The position numbers and the translations under genes are program-made. The notes beneath the pieces were generated by a model. The model saw only the letters and a program-made list of their open reading frames with translations. It searched no databases and had not been told where the DNA came from. A DNA stretch of 64,000 bases from Shiella aurantiaca. Its GTDB lineage: Bacteria; Bacteroidota; Bacteroidia; Cytophagales; Cyclobacteriaceae. Shown here piece by piece: positions 61,025 to 64,000 of the stretch (position 1 is its first letter; every line of letters begins with the position of its first letter). Where the stretch lies: the NCBI GenBank assembly GCA_030412945.1, contig JAUHJS010000004.1, positions 434,001-498,000 of the forward strand, in the 5' to 3' direction.

Positions 61025-61363
61025 ATGAAAGAGAAAAACATGCATACAAAATCAATTTTTGGTACGTGGTGGGAGCCTATTAGAAAATGGTTTTATCCCA
61101 TCTGGTTAATCTACGAGCTTTCTGTTCGTTTTTATGCCTATTCGGCAGACGCGTATTCGTATTTCAGCGGCCATCAAGGGTATTTTTATTCACTCCTAGG
61201 GCATACAGGAGCCCAATTACTAGCCATTTCTGTTGGTATGGCCACCTTCATTATTTGCACCTTCTTTTTAACCATCCCTTCTGTCTACATTCTTTACCAG
61301 TTTTTCAAAGACGAAAATCTAACAGGAACTGCCTTTGAGGGAAAGATGAAATTCTATTTCTAA
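61025..61363 (+). CDS. Small membrane protein, unknown function
   Basis: 112 residues with two hydrophobic helices (about 20-40 and 65-95) separated by an aromatic Tyr/Phe-rich loop (AYSADAYSYFSGHQGYFYS). Five bases before the reductase gene and 44 after the regulator. No family recognised. Confidence 0.6.
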   Translation: MKEKNMHTKSIFGTWWEPIRKWFYPIWLIYELSVRFYAYSADAYSYFSGHQGYFYSLLGHTGAQLLAISVGMATFIICTFFLTIPSVYILYQFFKDENLTGTAFEGKMKFYF

Positions 61364-61368
61364 GATTT

Positions 61369-61947
61369 ATGAAAAAAATACTTATTATAAATGGTCACCC
61401 AGACGAAGAAAGTTTCAACTATGCACTTTCTGAGGCCTACAAGAGAGGTGCTGAAAGATCTAATGCCGAGGTAAAAGAGATCAGAATCAGGGAATTGGAT
61501 TTTAACCCCAACCTGCAATTTGGCTACAGAAAGCGAACGGAACTGGAGCCCGATTTGCTAGACGCACAAGTCAAATTAAAATGGGCTGACCATATTGTGT
61601 GGGTTTATCCCGTTTGGTGGAGTGCTGTTCCCGGTATAATGAAAGGTTTCTTGGACCGAGTGCTACTGCCGGGCTTTGCATTTACCAAAAGAGAAAACTC
61701 CTTGTTCAGTGACGGATGCTTTACCGGAGTGAGCGCCAGAATAATTTGTACACTAGACCAACCTGCGTGGTATTACCGATGGGTTTATGGCAACCCGAGC
61801 CATAATGCCATGAAAAAGGGGACATTGCAATTTATGGGGATAAAAAAGGTACGAATCACAAGTATCGGCCCTATAAGGCTTTCCAAAGAACGCTTTAGGG
61901 CAAAGTGGCTAAAGAAAGTTGAAAGATTGGGCGAGCTGAATAGGTAA
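61369..61947 (+). CDS. NAD(P)H:quinone-reductase-like flavodoxin-fold protein (KefF/MdaB family)
   Basis: 192 residues. KILIINGHPDEESFNYALSE is the family start, with the FMN/FAD phosphate-binding loop. The middle WADHIVWVYPVWWSAVPGIMKGFLDRVLLPGFAF is the core dinucleotide and isoalloxazine motif. It would reduce quinones or related electrophiles with two electrons. Cotranscribed with the small membrane protein and possibly the Crp/Fnr gene. Confidence 0.92.
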   Translation: MKKILIINGHPDEESFNYALSEAYKRGAERSNAEVKEIRIRELDFNPNLQFGYRKRTELEPDLLDAQVKLKWADHIVWVYPVWWSAVPGIMKGFLDRVLLPGFAFTKRENSLFSDGCFTGVSARIICTLDQPAWYYRWVYGNPSHNAMKKGTLQFMGIKKVRITSIGPIRLSKERFRAKWLKKVERLGELNR

Positions 61948-62074
61948 CAACCCTACCAATTGGGGCATGGCCGACTTGTACGCTACCCTCTTGCTAGCAC
62001 CAAAAGAGCCCGGTGAAGATTACTCCGGCAAGTGAAACCGAGAGATAAAAGAAAGATAATCGACTTACAAAAAT

Positions 62075-62108
62075 AAACCCATCAGGTTTTGAGAGGCCTG
62101 ATGGGTTT
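62075..62108. terminator. Hairpin between convergent genes
   Basis: AAACCCATCAGG and CCTGATGGGTTT, perfect 12-base arms around a short loop. It lies between the convergent reductase (61947) and oxidoreductase (62130) genes and can serve both. The core resembles the hairpin at 13757-13789. Confidence 0.85.
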
Positions 62109-62129
62109 GCTTGCCGCTAGGTCTTTATT

Positions 62130-62786
62130 TTAGCTTACTATTTTGACATTAAAGGCTCCGTTATTAGTGGCGCCATAAATACTCAACCAAAGGGGAAGAT
62201 ACATCTCTGTTCCTCTCGCCTTGGTAATGTCTCCAAGGTCAAGGATGTTTTTCTCAGCCCATCCAAAGGATTTCAAAATCTTCTTAACCTCTTCTTTGGC
62301 ACTGGCATCATTGCCGCTTACAAATGTGCTATGGTCGCCTCCGTTGATCATGGCAGGGTTTACCATAATCCCACACCACATGGTGTTAAGCGCTTTTACC
62401 ACGTGGGTTTGAGGGAACGCCTTTTGTATTTCTTCACCCAAGGAATGGGTATTGCAAATTGCCAAGGTGGGTGGCATTCCTTTAGAGAAGTCAAGCGGAT
62501 TGGCAATGTCTACAATAATTTTCCCGTTTAGGTTTTTCTCTCCGGCTAATGTCAAGGCCTCAATAGAACCCACACCTGCGGTACAATTGAAAATGATCTC
62601 TCCAAATGCCGCAGCATCGGCAAATGTTCCGGCACTTGCTTTGCCATTGTGCTTGGCAACAAAAGCCTTAGCTTTTTCATTGTCTGCCGTTCTTGAACCC
62701 ATCATTACGGTGTGTCCCACTTCTAGTAATTTTGAACCGATGGTGTCTCCGACATTACCCGTTCCTAATACTGCTATTTTGCTCAT
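62130..62786 (-). CDS. NAD(P)-binding oxidoreductase (F420-dependent NADP reductase type)
   Basis: 218 residues with Rossmann motif IAVLGTGNVGDTIGSKL at the N-terminus and MGSRTADNEKA, where the Ser/Arg after the second strand favours NADP. This is the layout of the NADPH-dependent F420 reductase and its cofactor-independent relatives. Bacteroidota do not make F420, so a plain NADP-dependent reductase is likelier. Two adjacent direct repeats lie upstream (62872-62914), next to the AraC gene that may regulate it. Confidence 0.88.
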   Translation of the reverse strand: MSKIAVLGTGNVGDTIGSKLLEVGHTVMMGSRTADNEKAKAFVAKHNGKASAGTFADAAAFGEIIFNCTAGVGSIEALTLAGEKNLNGKIIVDIANPLDFSKGMPPTLAICNTHSLGEEIQKAFPQTHVVKALNTMWCGIMVNPAMINGGDHSTFVSGNDASAKEEVKKILKSFGWAEKNILDLGDITKARGTEMYLPLWLSIYGATNNGAFNVKIVS

Positions 62787-62871
62787 GTCTGTTTTTTGAT
62801 TTTTGAATTCCTGAACCGCCCAGCGGATTCATTTTTTATGTACTATTTACGATACAAAGATGGGCAAACCC

Positions 62872-62914
62872 CTTCGGTGCGTAATGGTCAATTTCTTGGG
62901 TGCGATGGTCAATT
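62872..62914. promoter_or_regulatory. Tandem direct repeats, candidate AraC operator
   Basis: Two adjacent copies, CTTCGGTGCGTAATGGTCAATT (62872-62893) and CTTGGGTGCGATGGTCAATT (62895-62914), about two helical turns long. They lie directly upstream of a CATCTTTG sequence (one base off TAnnTTTG) before the oxidoreductase gene. Adjacent direct half-sites are what AraC-type regulators bind. The right copy overlaps the AraC stop codon. Confidence 0.6.
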
Positions 62915-63821
62915 ATGAATTGGTTGACTGTTTCCTGTATTCAAGCGGTGTTTTGCCGGTATGTTTCTTGAAGAATTTACCAAAATTGGCCGGATCTGAA
63001 AAATTAAGTTGATAGGCAATTTCAGCGATGTCGAAATCGGTAAATTGAATTAAGGATTTTGCTTCCGCCAATAGCCTCTCGTTGATATAACTCAAGGCGG
63101 TTTTGTCAGATGCCGACTTAATGGATTGTGAAAGATGATTGGGGCTTACATGTAACAGGCTAGCATACTCCTCTATTGTTCTTTTCTCGATATAGAAGTT
63201 GTTGACCAATTGAATGAATTTTTGAAGCAGTAGTTGTTGCGGTGTGGTAAATCCTTCTTCCCATTGTTTGAAAGCCGTAGTAAACTCTTTCAACTGATAG
63301 AGTAAGGCCAGGAGCTTTATGGATGCCACTTTGTGCTGGGCATCATTGGAATTTTCGTAGGAGGAGAACACCTCTTCAAAGTGTGGAGCAAACTCCTGAA
63401 ACTTGGCTTCATTGAATTTAAAAAACTGGGTATGCAAGAGGTTGAAAAATGGAAACTCTTTCTCAAAGTCGGGCTTAAAAAATGACAGACATTCTTTCTT
63501 AAAATAAATTAAATAGCCCTTGGCCGAGTGGTCTCTGTAAAAACTATAAAGCAGGCCGGGTGATTGAAAGACAAGGAAAGAATTTAGTTTGGCTACATTG
63601 ATAGTATCGTAGGTGATTTGGGTGTTGCCCGCATTTGATACCAAGGCAATGAAATAAAAGTCTTTACGAAAAGGGGGCTTGTAATTATGGATTGAGCCAT
63701 CGTTCTCCTTAAGCCTAAGGCAAAAGAAATTCGGATTTTTTGTTACAAACTCGGAGGGGATTGATTTCAAAAAATCATTGATGTCTTTGTAAAAGGGTAT
63801 ATTAGTGCGTAACTCCGTCAT
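62913..63821 (-). CDS. AraC-family transcriptional regulator
   Basis: 302 residues. An N-terminal cupin-type ligand domain (about 40-200) precedes the AraC DNA-binding pair (about 205-302: ASLLHVSPNHLSQSIKSAS, then DIAEIAYQLNFSDPANFGKFFKKHTGKTPLEYRK). The gene ends at 62913, with its stop inside the direct repeats, and the oxidoreductase gene follows on the same strand. It is therefore a likely activator of that gene. Similar overall to the 57460 regulator. Confidence 0.92.
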   Translation of the reverse strand: MTELRTNIPFYKDINDFLKSIPSEFVTKNPNFFCLRLKENDGSIHNYKPPFRKDFYFIALVSNAGNTQITYDTINVAKLNSFLVFQSPGLLYSFYRDHSAKGYLIYFKKECLSFFKPDFEKEFPFFNLLHTQFFKFNEAKFQEFAPHFEEVFSSYENSNDAQHKVASIKLLALLYQLKEFTTAFKQWEEGFTTPQQLLLQKFIQLVNNFYIEKRTIEEYASLLHVSPNHLSQSIKSASDKTALSYINERLLAEAKSLIQFTDFDIAEIAYQLNFSDPANFGKFFKKHTGKTPLEYRKQSTNS

Positions 63822-63990
63822 CCGTTTTTTGTCTTTTCGCTCTTGATTTTCGGGTCTGTCTTTATGGTTTGGTTATCTGCATTGTTCCCAAGCGTATTGT
63901 GTACAGCGGCATGGCGGGACCGCAGAAACTCCGCCACGCTCTTGTCCTCACTGACCCCTAATTAAAATTCCTCCTTTACTCATTTCAAAG

Positions 63991-64000
63991 ATTCGTGAGG
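63991..64000 (+). repeat. Start of a GTTCGTGAGG-type palindrome at the window edge
   Basis: ATTCGTGAGG matches the left arm and loop of the dispersed palindrome at 13821 and 54091, but the window ends before the second arm. Confidence 0.5.

Noticed and set aside
62130..62786. True F420 reductase
   Set aside because: The fold matches, but Bacteroidota are not known to make F420 and the sequence alone does not show F420 use.

Overview
The window is a chromosomal segment of a Bacteroidota bacterium, most likely a flavobacterium-like member of the phylum. The reasons are: a secreted metalloprotease ending in a type IX secretion sorting domain; a CarboxypepD_reg/TonB-dependent receptor; ECF sigma factor plus anti-sigma logic; many small lipoproteins; promoters of the TTG-N19-TAnnTTTG type instead of -35/-10 boxes; and almost no Shine-Dalgarno sequences. 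Most of the window is ordinary, moderately GC-balanced core sequence. Several clearly AT-richer accessory patches are set into it.

Layout. 0-2.8 kb: lipid A acyltransferase (partial), MsbA-like ABC exporter and a SpoU RNA methylase, all on the minus strand. 3-7.6 kb: an ECF sigma factor operon with an inner-membrane/beta-barrel fusion, an LVIVD lipoprotein, an outer-membrane protein and two paralogous mini-lipoproteins. 8-11.6 kb: a large T9SS metalloprotease. 11.6-22.8 kb: DUF2062, a CLC channel of the fluoride-type motif class, reductase and TPR genes, NlpE/META lipoprotein, sulfurtransferase, a kinase-like protein without an ATPase domain, and small envelope proteins, separated by a repeat-rich gap. 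22.9-25.6 kb: AT-rich accessory patch with an ApeA-like HEPN protein, a three-helix membrane protein and a small unknown protein. This is the best candidate for a little-described defence module. 25.9-30.8 kb: GNAT, monooxygenase, Crp/Fnr, DUF1275, DoxX and ABM genes.

30.7-36.0 kb: a 5.2 kb AT-rich insert with four minus-strand envelope genes. It is bracketed by a 57-bp direct repeat of the 3' end of the ABM gene, which is a clear insertion footprint just upstream of mutS. 36-43.3 kb: mutS, a GAF sensor, two paralogous lipocalin-like lipoproteins, a peroxiredoxin and a fatty-acid desaturase. 43.4-45.4 kb: tRNA-Gly, tRNA-Leu and an arsenate/arsenite detoxification pair. 45.5-49.9 kb: beta-helix lipoprotein and TonB receptor. 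50-53.5 kb: TIGR01777, LOG and lytic transglycosylase genes.

53.6-55.6 kb: second accessory patch with an orphan HigA-like antitoxin, dispersed palindromes shared with the 22.9 kb and 13.7 kb gaps, and an overlapping pair of small unknown genes. 55.7-64 kb: regulator/redox region with an XRE-membrane protein plus hydrolase, an operon of DJ-1-like protein, SDR and AraC, a Crp/Fnr regulator with a flavodoxin-fold reductase, and an AraC regulator next to an F420/NADP-type oxidoreductase preceded by tandem direct repeats that look like its operator. No CRISPR array, rRNA, transposase or integrase gene was seen.
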